Part shown: positions 32,647 through 44,434 of the stretch, one piece after another
Numbering within the stretch: the first letter of the stretch is position 1
How the letters are laid out: every line of letters begins with the position of its first letter
NCBI GenBank assembly: GCA_025435555.1
Contig: JAIWWG010000040.1
Coordinates: 1 to 64,000 of the forward strand
DNA: 64,000 nucleotides
Direction: 5' to 3'
Origin: Chytriomyces cf. hyalinus JEL632
Taxonomy: Eukaryota; Chytridiomycota; Chytridiomycetes; Chytridiales; Chytriomycetaceae
Position numbers and translations under genes: made by a program
Notes under the pieces: model-generated
What the model was told of the DNA's origin: nothing
The model's input: the letters and a program-made list of their open reading frames with translations, nothing else
Database searches by the model: none

Positions 32647-34863
32647 ATGGAAGGAGCAACGACTTTGACCACTCCGCAGTGCACGGCCTTCGGGTCCTCG
32701 TGCGAGTCAGCTGCAAGAAACGGAAAGACCGGCTGCAACGGCTCTTGGTCCTTCCGCTGCTTCCCAAGCGTGGCTTCTGCGGACCCAAACGCAACCTACC
32801 CAGCCGGCATCTGCGCACGCTGTCTGTGCAATGGCGCAACGGCCCTTATTGCGGACTTGCCGTGCGTTACTCTTCCCAACTCGGCGAATGCATCCGCAAC
32901 GGCGGTGGAGGGTGTGTCAGGGGGTGGCAGTGGTGCTGTGTCTTCTTCTTCTTCTGTATCTTCTGGTGAGTCTTGGTCGATTCCATGCATGGCTTTGTCT
33001 CATTGCCCTTACCTAAATCTGATATAATGCCCAGTCCCCCCTAGCACCTCTTCCATTCAGTCGGTTGCTCCAAGCTCCGTATTCTCTCCAAACGGTAACG
33101 CCACAAACCCTTTTCACGGCAATGGCCCACCACCAAATTCAGACGGTTCTCCGTCATACGCTGTGCCTCTTTACATCACACTCACGCTGCTGGCCGTGCT
33201 CAGTGCCAGCGTTGCTGTCTATTTTTACATGAAACGAAAGGCCTCAATTAAAAAAGAACGCTATGGGCTCGTAACTCTGCCTCGAAACACATCCACGGGA
33301 TCTACCGCGAAAATTGATGGAATCCCTGATACCGAATCGGCTCTTGCATTCCCATCTCGAACTCCTAGTCCGCATATGGAAACGCCGTCATCTGCAAATA
33401 ACCTCTCATCCAGTCTGCCCAGAAAAGGAGCATTCTTGCGGAGCATGTGGACCACAACTACCACGACAACCACCTCGAAACCTGGAAAAGAGTCCACTAC
33501 AACGACAGTGACTATTAGCAGTGCATTCCCGGCAGCTGCAAAGACTCCTGTAGTTGCTTCAATATCTTCTGTCCCCGAAACTTCGACTGCTCTCACGGTC
33601 AACGCCGTACATACGCCATACCTACCGAGTGACAGTTTCTTGACCCCTGCTTCAAACAATGCAGCCACTGGTGCGAACCCAAATTGGACACTTGAAGAGC
33701 AATGGCAATGGGAACAATACCAAGCCGCTGTACAATGGCACCAATGGCAGCTCAAACAAAAAGAGTGGCAAGCACAGCAGCGCGAATATTACCTTGCCAA
33801 GGAAGAGGAGCGTAAACGATCCGCACTCGCATTGACTGAATCTGAACATGGCAACACTGCTGCTGCTACTGCCGCTGCTGCAGCGATCCCGATCCCGACT
33901 CCACCGAATGCAGCTGGCAAAGGAAGGCGTGGGACACTTACGCTGGGTGGCGGTGGGCCAGGCGCACATCATAAACCGAGTCCATTGCGATTTGTCGTGA
34001 GTGGGGACACGGATAGTATTCTAAGTAGAACCAGCAGTTTCAAACGCGGGAGCAGTATTATGGACCCAAGCGGAGTGGGAAGTCCAACCGTGAATCGTCG
34101 TGTCAGTTTTGATTTGACAAGCATGAATGGAACTGTGGGACCCGATATGAACTTTTTGTCGAGCATTTCACGAAGTAGCACGGTTCGAAGCAAAAGTGTC
34201 AAAAGCAGTGGAGGCAGGAGCAGCATGATTGTCGCAACGAGTCCCGAGTGGAGTGCGCCGACCGATCTCGTGCGCGTTGGTAGCCATAGAAGTGATGGCT
34301 CGCTTTTATCCAAACGTGAGACGATTTCGAGCAAAATTGATGGAATGAGGGAGAGCGGAGTTTTCGGAGATGTTGGTGCGACAAGTGGTACGAATGAAGA
34401 TGGAAGCACCCGCACTGTGCTGACCAGTACTACATTCGCGTTGGGAGACGATGTCAGTGTGTTAACTCTGACGAGTATTGGCGAAGACGGTATGCCTGTG
34501 ACGACGCAAATTCTAAGTGCTACAGGTTCAAGCGGGCGGGTTGGCTCGTTCGATGACGGATACAGTGTCGTAGATGCTGGTCCACGGCTCACGAGTATAA
34601 ACGGTTCTCTTCTGGATGGCGAAATGGGTGCAAACATATTCACGGAGCCGGATGATGGGGATGCTGACGCAGATGTGGATGACGATCTGCAGGTCAAGTA
34701 TCAAGTTTTGAAGGCACATGTGCCATTGAAGGACGATGAACTTTTTCTAGAAGTAGGTGATGAAGTGGTTGTATGGCAAATTCTTGAAGATGGAATTTGT
34801 GAGGGATACAATGTGGTGAAGCGAGAGCGTGGATATTTCCCCGTGCGGGTGATTCTCGGGTAG
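32647..34863 (+). CDS. Single-pass membrane protein with Cys-rich ectodomain and C-terminal SH3 domain
   Basis: Exons 32647-32965 and 33035-34863 give 715 residues from the first in-frame ATG. The N-terminal part has eight cysteines between CTAFGSSC and CARCLCNG, then Ser/Thr/Pro-rich linkers, one membrane helix (VPLYITLTLLAVLSASVAVY, about 140-160) and a basic stop (MKRKASIKKER). The long cytoplasmic part holds a Thr run, a Trp/Gln-rich coil (WTLEEQWQWEQYQAAVQWHQ) and many Ser patches. The end, KAHVPLKDDELFLEVGDEVV ... RGYFPVRVIL, is an SH3 domain with ALYDY- and GxFP-type ends. The layout suggests a surface sensor or scaffold comparable in form to fungal Sho1-type proteins, without homology to them. 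No signal peptide is visible; a 5' exon may be missing. Confidence 0.75.
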
Positions 34864-35102
34864 TTTTATTTGATGTTCAGTTGGACAGTAGTTGTGAATA
34901 TACAAGCGTTTAAAGACAGAAGGCCGTTGTTGAAGGGAGTGCTTGGGCTGACAGACCCGCGGACCATTTATTTATTGGCCCATTTTTATTTTCCCGCACC
35001 CATGAGTTCAGTCTGGGGATAAGGCAAAGTAAATATAAACTTGTTGACGAATAAAATCTTGTCGGCCAAAAGCAAGCAACTGCCCCAAACGCACAAACAA
35101 AA

Positions 35103-36912
35103 ATGCCCTCGATCGAAGCTGTCAACACGAGCGAGAGACCCGCGTCAACCACCAAGGCCCTGATTGGTGCTGGCATTAGTGCCGCTAAAGACGTTGTTTC
35201 GGTGCGTGGTGGTCCTGGTGCTTGGCAGCACTGTCACATGGGGCCTCTCTTCTGATTGTACACATCTGCCACCGTCTCTCTGTCTCTCTTCTGCCTCTAT
35301 CCTTATCCTTACCTGTTCTTCTTTGTCCTACTTGTTGGAGTGCGAACTGACACCTTAATCTCAACCAGATCATTGATCCATACGTTCCCACAACCGCCCG
35401 CACCGCCGCCGTGTACGCCCTCAAGCAAACCACCGACGCCATCGCCAGCACACAAACACAACTCCTCGAGACGGTCGAGACCGCCAACGCCGCTAAAGAC
35501 GCTGCCTACGGACGCGCAATCGAGGTCCGCACACGCGCCTTTGAGACGGCCTTTGTGGTCCTCGAAAAGAGCGGTGCCGTGAGCGTCGTTGATGCTGCCA
35601 ACCAGCGTGTGGATGAGGTCAAGAAGACGGCTGTCAAAGTGGCTGAAGGCTGGCGATGCAAAGGTGTCTATTTCTCCCCCTTCTTTTGACGCCCCTTCAG
35701 TTTGCCATCCACACTCTCTTCTTCATCGCATCTGCCGTTATATCCTTCTACCTGAGTCGCCCTCCTTTCTCTCTCTTTTATCGCTGTCCCCATGTGCTGT
35801 TTTGTGTTTGTGTGACCTGTTCCAAATTTTTGTGGGGTTGCATATACCTGGGTGGTTTTCCGTCTTTCTGGAGCGTGCCTGGAAATTGAGAGACACTGCA
35901 GCATTAACTCGATGCCCAAACGCTGGATGCCGGATAGCATGGACTGGGGACGGGAACACTTTCATGCACTGAGATTTGAGTGTGCTTGTGGAGATTGATT
36001 GCATTTGTGATCATGTGCATGATCGTTTGCTGGGTTATTCATCCGCTCTCGTCTGTTGAAGTGCATGTCCCTGCATCGTGAATCTTCCTGCGCACGTGCG
36101 ACTGCACGGAATGGATTGTCGAACGGCGTGAAATTGCACCTCTCCAAAATCCGAAACAACCCTATTTTGCCCGTCCTTGACACCAAAATTTTTTGGACAA
36201 CACTGTTTGTTAATGCATTTTGTCACAGCCGTTCGCACTGTCGAAAGTTCTTTGAATCTGGCAAACTCTCTGCTCGCAGGCGCAACCGGAACCCTTATTA
36301 CCTACACTCCAAAGACCGTTGTCAGCCTCGTGCAAGCCGCTGTGGATTCATATGGAGTCGTTAGAGTAGAGGGACTGGTTGCTTTGAAGCCATATGTTCC
36401 AGCTTTCGGTTTGTAAAGACTCGTTGTTTTTCCTTCATTTTTTTTTTCTGGTTGAAACGTACTCACAAATTTTTTTTTTTCTTTTTGCGTGAAAAGTGGT
36501 GAAGACAACCGAGCAAACCTTTGAAATTGTCGAGAATGTGCGCTCGAATGTGCACTCAAAGTACTCTGAGACGACAGGATTCATCGTATCCCGCGTCAAC
36601 GGAACCGTGGATTACGTGGTCGCCGTGCCCTCTGTTCGCAAATTGCTCAATCGGATAAACGCGGTCTTGGGTCGTTCACCAGCTTCAGAAGAGTGCTCCA
36701 ACGCGACTACTGCTGCATCAGAGAACGGAGATACCGCAATGGAACCAATTCTTTCACCTGCAGTAGGCGATGACGAATTTCACGATGCCACTACAGTCTC
36801 TGTCAGCGAAAAGGATTCAGGAAGCTGCGCTAGTGATGAAGAAGGCATCATCATGAAGGGAGACAAAAAACCAAATGGAATCAGACACGGAGGAATGGCC
36901 GGAAGCCTCTAA
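35103..36912 (+). CDS. Perilipin-like lipid-droplet protein
   Basis: Exons 35103-35201, 35369-35663, 36229-36408 and 36497-36912 give 329 residues. The sequence is a run of amphipathic helices poor in Cys and rich in Ala/Val/Thr (AAVYALKQTTDAIASTQTQL, DAANQRVDEVKKTAVKVAEG, NLANSLLAGATGTLITYTPK), like fungal perilipins (MPL1/Pln1 type) that coat lipid droplets. A Ser/Glu-rich tail with SEKDSGSCASDEEG looks like a kinase target. Intron 2 is 565 bp, far longer than others in the window, and I see no gene inside it. Exon 4 is preceded by long T runs. The assignment rests on composition and helix pattern more than on one motif. Confidence 0.65.
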
Positions 36913-37320
36913 TATCCTGTCCGACTGCAACCAATATTTGCTAAGATGTCTTGGTATTTTTTTTCTTCTAAATTGATTCCCTTCGTCGTTGATCTCTTGC
37001 TGTATTTTTTTCCCATGTCTTGATTCCATTTTCTTCCTTTAGTTTTCCATTTTATCGTTGGGGGTATTGTGTTCGGTAGCTGGTAATGGGCATGTTGCGG
37101 GTTTGCGAGAACTGGGGACGATGGAAACTGTTTGCGCCGTGTTTTTATCGTCCGCGTCTCTTTAACGGTGCAATCTGTGTTTTTGTTTTATTTTTTGTTT
37201 TCTTTTGTTTGTGTCTGGTCACGGAGATGTTGCGCCAGAAGTTGCTGCTGTTTAAGTAACTAAAGAGAATGCCGTTCTCGTTCTTGTTCGTTTTCTGATC
37301 GTTTCGTCGTCGAAATGTGT
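36913..37320. other. Spacer after the perilipin-like gene
   Basis: T-rich runs and no convincing coding frame. The inverted copy B of the acidic unknown gene starts at its right edge. Confidence 0.45.
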
Positions 37321-38598
37321 GAACAAGAAATGAAACCACCTCAGCCGCTGTTGGTCGCGGGCTAATGAGTTGGAAAATAACAACACTGGATCTGGAGGTT
37401 ACCCTGATCACTGGACCCATTATGGAGTCGTACAAACAGCCACCAACGCCGTTGTTGGACTTTACAAGCCTCGAGCCGTACCAACACCTGGTGCAAGAAA
37501 TTTAGTGCGAGCCATTTATCCACAACTTCAAGACCACATCCACCCAGAACTGGAATGAGTTGCGAGCCGCAATCGAACGCACTTTTCTGCTGCCCTTCAA
37601 CTCGTCCGAACATCCGTTGGGCGCACGTGTGGTGCCAAGACCAGCAGAAGGCGAGGTTGCCTGGGTTTGAGACGCACCATATCCGGTGGAGCCAGACAGA
37701 GTGATCGAAACGCAATGGGACCAGGAGGAGATTGCATGAAAGCAGGATGATTGGGAGGAGGAGGATGAGGACGTTGAGATGAGGGACCCTGCACCTTTTG
37801 ACGCACTTGTGGTGCCAAGACCAGAAGAAGACGAGGCTGCCTGGGTTTTGGAGCGAATTCCGGAGAACGCACCATATCCGGCAGCGCCAACGGTGTTCCC
37901 AACCCCGAGGGAGTTGGAGGAGATGGCAGTCGCGACGGCCGAGCTGTTGGAGTCCGATGCTTGGAAGCAGGACATGGACTGGGACGTGGACGGGGATGAG
38001 TATGAGGATGAGTATGAGGATGAGGAGGATGGGGAGGAGGAAGAGGAGGAGAAGGAGAACGGGGGTGAGGAGGTGGGGGAGGAGGGGGAGGTGGGTGAGG
38101 AAGGTGAAATCCAATGGATGTTGACGATCAGGATGCGATGGATAGGGAAGAGACGGCAATGGACTGGGAGGAAACGGATTTGTAATGGATGGCAGTTTCG
38201 GGGAGGTGGGAAGGGTTCAAGGATTTGTCGGTCGATAACGTGAGCACCCTCCCATCTCATCAGGATCAGTGCTAACTGCACTTTAATTATTGTAAAAAGG
38301 GATGACGAGGAACAAATCACGCAACTGGTGTCGATGATCTGTGGGATCCAATCAAGCCGCGGAGTCTCTTTTGAATCTGCTTACCAAAGGAGGGTTTTTC
38401 AGATTTGTTTGTCTCGGCTAAACGAGTTTGAACACAGTGAGTTTTTTCTTTACTCACATCTTTTTACTTTGTTTCTCTCATTGCAGGATTCTCGATTCAA
38501 GTTGCGCAGGCAATGACAGATTTTATTGGAACTGAGGGATTAACAGGAACTGACGGTTTTGTGAGAACTGAGGGTATTTTCGGGAACCGAGGGATACA
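37321..38598 (+). pseudogene. Decayed inverted copy B of the acidic unknown gene
   Basis: This is a close inverted copy of 23.6-24.7 kb, including introns and the 3' minisatellite-like tail. The first 50 codons match, then a TAG interrupts at 37503-37505 where copy A has TAC. An insertion of about 180 bp (37640-37810) looks like a diverged internal duplication of the GAxVVPRPEEDEAAW segment and contains further stops. After it the frame is open again through the acidic run to 38243. The last exon in copy B, if spliced as in A, would read further (GTEGLTGTDGFVRTEGIFGN). Because copy A is uninterrupted, B is the decaying one. Confidence 0.65.
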
Positions 38599-38999
38599 CA
38601 TTACCCAACATTGACAGGGTAAGCCAGTCTGTTGACTTGACATGAGTCACTTGTCCCTTCATGTGGTTTGGAGACAACCTTTTGCATTGATTTCTATGGA
38701 TTGCCAGGCCAGCAATGGAAATTTCAGTTAAGGCAACTGGACAATTATTGAGCCTATAAAATGATAAGAATAAGAAGGAATAATAATAGCATGCGTGCAG
38801 GTTATACTTCTTGTGCATAGACCATAAAATGTCTCTCAACATTTTGGAAGTACATGTTTGCTCTCAATGAAAGCTTTTGTTGCACCCACCCCTCCCACTT
38901 TATGCCAGCTTCAATTGCTGCAACATCTCTCACCTTGGAGCCAAGGATCCGGACATAACCATCTCCTTTTTTTTTCCCATGGCCTGCCTGCTCAAGTCT
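38599..38999. other. Boundary between gene-rich and mobile-element-rich parts
   Basis: No gene is seen. An AT-rich stretch at about 38750-38790 precedes the first Copia LTR. Confidence 0.4.
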
Positions 39000-40009
39000 T
39001 GTTGCGGACCATGGTCAAGGTGGACCACTGGTTCTCATTATGTACTCTATACAATAAAGACAGTGAACTTTATGTACATGAAGAGCAGTAGACATCACTT
39101 CTACAGCAAGCGCAACAAAAAGCAGAACCCACACGTGCTGATTGCACAAGTCCACTGAAGTTATTCCCACACTACTCCATCACTTGTTTAGCGCAGTGGT
39201 TAAGACATAATGGTTGGCACAATTGAACCATGGTTCAATACCCATCACCGACTCTCATTGTTTTGACCACTAGCACTTACCCGAGCCTCTAGCAACACTG
39301 CCAGGCTGTTGAACTCTGTTAACACACACCACTTGAGGTCTTTACCACACCATCAAGGGTGTCGGATCTATCCTCTATAGAAAACCAGTCGTACTGCACA
39401 CACATCTAAACACCTTGGCTGAAAACACATACAGTACATAGCTTATGTAGTTGAAACAAAGGTTTGAGCCCGGATGGGCGCTATTTGAGAAGTAGGGATC
39501 ACCAGACCCTCTGGAACAGAGGGGATCAGGGATCTGAATACAGTACACAAAGTAAAAACGAGAACGCTGCAACGTGCAGACATGGTAGGCAGCACTACCA
39601 GTCAGCATTCGATAGCCAGACATCAGGGCTACTGCTGCCAGGTGCAGCGGTCACGCTAGCAGGTGTTGGGCATCACTCAGAGTCACTTTGTACATTGGTT
39701 GGATAGTTTTCGATTTAATCACCAACAGAGCAGCGCCAAGGCAAAAAGGCACTCTAGGGAACAATCTCCACGACTCATGGGCCCTGCCACCCAATTTGAG
39801 GTGATTTCACCCCCATGTGAAGGCTGGCTGTGCCCAAAAGTGGAGATATGTCCCTTAAAGTCATGACAAACTGTTTTATGTGAAAAGGGTATAAAGGTAG
39901 CACCTCATAATAGGCAATAAACATCAACTTGAACTACTAGTCGAATTTATAACCATTGTACCGCGTGCTAGACCCTCCTACACCAACACCACCACCATTT
40001 GTACTGACA
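39000..40009 (+). repeat. Copia LTR (left), 1010 bp
   Basis: It starts TGTTGCGGACCATGG and ends near TACTGACA, within TG...CA ends. A close partial copy lies inverted at 51.37-51.65 kb. Compared with the right LTR it shares the ends and scattered blocks (for example GTACATAGCTT-TGTAGTTGAAAC) but is clearly diverged, and it alone has a tRNA-like segment. Confidence 0.8.
39185..39245 (+). other. tRNA-like A-box/B-box segment inside the left LTR
   Basis: TAGCGCAGTGG (39189-39199) matches an RNA polymerase III A box and GGTTCAATACC (39232-39242) matches a B box, with tRNA-like spacing. It does not fold as a full tRNA with a paired acceptor stem, so I read it as a tRNA-derived (SINE-like) insert or chance promoter. 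The inverted LTR fragment near 51.4 kb carries the same segment. Confidence 0.4.
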
Positions 40010-43000
40010 CAACTACACTATGTACTCCAAACGATCTGAATTGACAAGCCTGAGACCTCTACCGGCGTTGGCAAGCGCTGCTGACTTTGCTGAGTTCAAG
40101 AGGAACCTCCTCCTCAGAGCTGGTCGTGACTACGGCTACTTTGGAATCATCTACGTTGAGGAACCTGATCGTACCAATGCCAGACGCTTCTTCAACCCCC
40201 TCACAGACCGTCCAACTCAAGGCCAGACCTTCCTCAACTTCGAGAGGGAGCAATGAGGACTTGTCACAGCTGCTGAACGAGTTGCCAGGGAATGCCATGA
40301 AGTCTTGCTAGCGGCGTTGGGTGCCCTGCAGGCTGCTACTACCGCTGAGGACGAAGCTGTCAAAGCTCCTATCGATGCTGAGGCTCTTCAGGAACTTCGT
40401 AGAGCAGCCCAGGTTGCACAGACAGCCTATGATTGAGCTAAGTATAGTCTTGACTCTCAGAGGCGTGAGATGGACCTCAACACTAAAATGTTCTCCCTTC
40501 GACGCCAGGCTCTTGACCCTCTGATAAAACGATTCGAATCGATGGAGAGAGCTCATGGTCAATGGGTTTCACTGCTCAAGGAGTCCATTGACCCAGTCGA
40601 CTCGTCGGTGACCATTGCCCAGTGCGACCACTTCGGTGCAATGCTCAACGAGCTGTTCCTCCAGTCCAACTCTCAAAATAGCATCGACATGGTGTCTGAA
40701 TGGGACCGTTGCTGGACGGCTACACAAGGGAAGTTCCCGATCGACAGGATGGCCTGGCACGAGCTACATAAACGCCACTACATCATCTACAAAGGCTACA
40801 CGCCAGAAATTGATGCCATGTTGTCGGTAAAGTTCAAACGCCGCGTCCTGGAGGTCATACCACAGGACAACAGGGACTATGCCCCGTTGATCCTGGCCAT
40901 CCAGAACGACAGATTGTCGAATGTGATGGCAACAGCTGAGATCCTCTCTCAGTTGACCCAATTGGCCCAACAAGACTCTATTGAAAAGAAACATGTTAAA
41001 GCCAAGGTAATCGGTCAGAAGGGTAGCAAGCGAGCTACTGACACTCCTGATCAAGGACCAAGCAAGAAGACTGGCCTCTACTGTACCCACCACGACTCCA
41101 CGAACCATTCTGATGAGCAGTGTCGGTACAGGCTGTCACAGACCAGTGGGAATGAAGCAGGTGGGTCCAACTCTGAAGAAGACTGGCAAGCCCAAGTCGG
41201 TGACCACTCCCAAGAAAGGTCCAATGCCCCCCAAGGCTAGAAACAAAGCCCTTCAGTCGTTGGAGGCAAAGGTGGTGGAGCTGGAAGCTCGCCTGGCAAA
41301 GGCAGATGAATCACCCATCAGAGTTCTTCACACAAGAACCACTGGTGCATCGACTTTCTACCATTTGGATACTGTACCTCTGAGTGTTTATTCTAACCAC
41401 CACAAAATCTACCTAGACTCGGGAGCCAATCGCCACATTGCTCCAAGTGAACTAGACATCAGTAACGTCCAACACGTAGGTTCCGGGACCATTGTTACCG
41501 ATGCCACTAACAACCAAACACACATACATGTGGAAGGAGACTTCGACCACCACGTGGGAGGTGAGGGCATGACTTTTAACAAAGTATTACAGTCAGACAA
41601 AATCACTGACACCCTCATCTCTACTTCTGAATGGCTCAAAGGTGCCTCCAACCGGATCATCATGACAGCTGTCAGAGCCTACTACCAGAAGGAAGGCAGT
41701 GACGAACTCCACAAGGTTGCCAGGGTCATTAATGGCATGTACCACATGAACCCCCTGGTCCAGCTCACGACGTCCCAGAAGGCCACTGCCAACTGGATTG
41801 CTGCTACCAAAGCCAAAACCAAGCCAGACTGCCTCGTCTTGTGCACTGCCAAACGTTACTCACAACAGAAAATGGTAGTCGATGAGGCAGATGTGACCTT
41901 GGCTGAATCCATGGAGGTAGACACAATTGACGTCCTGCTTGGCCAAATCTCGGCCAAGGACAACAGTGCCAACATGGACGTAGAAGAGGTAATTCACGCC
42001 TTTTCGATGGTATCTTCACCTGTACTATTAACTCAAGCCACCAATATCCAGCTCTTCTTCTGAACATGAGAGTTTATTGGCAGTTCACAGAGCCTTTGGT
42101 CATTTTCATTTCAAGATGATCCTACAGACTCTAAAGAGTTACAAAGGGAAGAAAAATAAAGTGATGATGGATGCCCAGAAATTACTTTCCAATGTTAAGA
42201 TCTTCCCAAAGATCAAGGAGATTTGTGAAGACTGTGCCACAGGTAAAATCACCCAAAGCCCAGTCTACGCGACTTCATCTCCTGCCACACGAAATCTTGG
42301 TAGGGTTCACACCGACTGTGTACCACTACCAAAGGAATCGTTCCCACAATGCCATCTTCATGGTACAATTGTCATTGACGGCTGGTCCAGATTCACCGTC
42401 ATGTACACACACAGACTTAAGAGTGAGTCTGAGAATATCTTGAAGTCCACAATAGATACATGGGAAGAACACCACTCACCACTGAGAGTTGGAGCCATTA
42501 GACACGACGGGGGAGAGCTGCGAGACTCATTCAAGCAGTTCTGTAACACCCGAGTGCCCAGAATAGCTGATGAAACATCCCCAACTTACAACAAGGAGTA
42601 CAACGGGATGGTAGAACGCCATTACGGGATCCACAAAAGCAATGACATCACGCTCCTAGCCCAGGCAAACCTACAATTACGTTTCATGTGCTATGCTCTC
42701 CAGTACTCTATGTACGTCAAAAACTGCATGAGCCACCCTGATGAGACTCACACATCACCGTACGAGTTATGGTATGGACGGGAGCCTGATCTCTCGAGGA
42801 TCCAACCCTTTGGATGTAAAGTCACGATATGGGCTCACCCCGACCAGAGGAAATCTTTCTACTCTGACAAGGGATCTTCAGGAATCTTCCTCGGTTACAA
42901 TGGCAACTCACTCTATTGGGTATACCAAGGCAACTGTGTGAAGTCTGTCTCTCATGTAGCATTTCATGCTACTTCATTTCCTGGTAACTCTACTACACAG

Positions 43001-43109
43001 GATGAATCAGAATCCGAAACTGATACTGAAGAAGCAAGAAACGTTGACGAGTCTATTCCAAAGTACGACCTGAGACAACGGGCAACACAAGCTGTTCCTG
43101 ACTCGGTCA

Positions 43110-44139
43110 TGTTGCGGATCCTGGTCAAGGTGGACCAGCGGTCTCCTCATGTACTCAACATAAAAGAGAGCTCAAAATCTCTGGAATGCATGAAGATGTG
43201 GGAAACAGGTGTTTGAGCACCTGCAGACCCCATACGTAACAAAGACGTGAAATACACACGACTTCGTGTAAATATAGACAAGCTACGGGGACGGTAACAC
43301 ACCATCAATCACACACACAGGTCTCTGGCACATCTGCCAAGTCCTACAAGCACCCACGTGACATCCACGGCTATTTATGGTCACTGGATGAGAAGTTGTA
43401 AGGCATACTGCCAAGACCCCAAAAAAGCTTTATTTATACAAAGTTGGGACCTTAAACGATCCACCACAATAACATACCATCACATAACACCCTCACCAAG
43501 TCATCATAAGGTGTCAGACTCTATCACTCTAGAGAATACCACAGTACTAAGCCAAACTACCTGCAACACCAAGCATTCGGCAGAAACACACCAGTACATA
43601 GCTTGTGTAGTTGAAACGAAGGTTTGAGCCCAGATAGGCGGCACTTGAGGACCCAGATCTTGCATAAGCAAAGTTCAAAGTTAGTACACCACAGTCAAAC
43701 TGACACACTGAAACGTACATGGACAGCAGGCAGCGCTGCTTACCTGTACACCGTCACTTGGACCCATGGCTCCCTACCCAGGTGGGAGAGTCCCCGTCAG
43801 AGGTCCAAGGATACAGTCATATGCACTTTGGATGTTGGTTGGATAGTTTCTTATTTAAATTGTAACTTTTAGGATTGGTAAAGGCCCAACAGTCCTTGGG
43901 GACATTCGGGGGATTTCCATCTCGGTTCTTTATAATTTCTACCGTGAAAAAAATAGAAAACCAGGGAGATACCCATGAGTTTCCACCCATGAGTGATTCT
44001 TTCACGTTCAATTCCAAAGGGTATAAATGGTAGAGCTTCCACAAGGCAAATAAACATCTTCTTGGACCAAAATCATCGTTGTAGCACCTAGTCCTCAAGT
44101 CACAAACCCTCGTACTGCGTGCCACCATTTGTACCAACA
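43110..44139 (+). repeat. Copia LTR (right), 1030 bp
   Basis: It starts TGTTGCGGATCCTGG and ends GTACCAACA. Its sequence is nearly identical (a few percent difference by eye over the first 350 bp) to the LTR on the minus strand at 58632-60715. Confidence 0.85.
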
Positions 44140-44434
44140 GTATGTGATGCTGCAACTAAGTCCATTTTTTACCTGAAGTTTTATCTTTCAACAAGCCAAG
44201 CATTTGCAACTAGCTCCTAACTTGTGAATCGTAAATTTAAGTTTTATTCAGAAAGGAATGAGTTCAGTTGATTCAGTGTTCACCAATAGTGATCCAGACA
44301 TTCACTTTTGTTTCAAGTGGGAGCCACAAGGAGGCGCTGAATCATATCCCTCTGAATCCATTGCCATGGCCAACCATTGAGAGTCAGAGCCTGAGTGATC
44401 ACACCGACTGCCCTCAGGCACCACAGACAGCGAG

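Larger units (their letters stand above)
39000..44139 (+). mobile_element. Ty1/Copia LTR retrotransposon, broken
   Basis: LTRs bound the element at 39000-40009 and 43110-44139. Between them, in order, I recognise a gag-like region (about 40020-41240), a protease motif (YLDSGANRHIAPSE, about 41410), a gag-pre-integrase His/Cys region (about 42080-42250) and the integrase core with the WYGREPDLSRIQPFG block typical of Copia (to about 43080). I see no reverse transcriptase or RNase H between integrase and the second LTR. The element is broken, with several breaks, and is a fossil. The two LTRs differ from each other by much more than the second differs from an LTR near 60 kb, so the element is old or of mixed origin. 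Confidence 0.85.

Noticed and set aside
38858-39158. Overlapping 77- and 93-codon frames at the Copia left edge
   Set aside because: They run across the LTR boundary and have no motif; chance frames.
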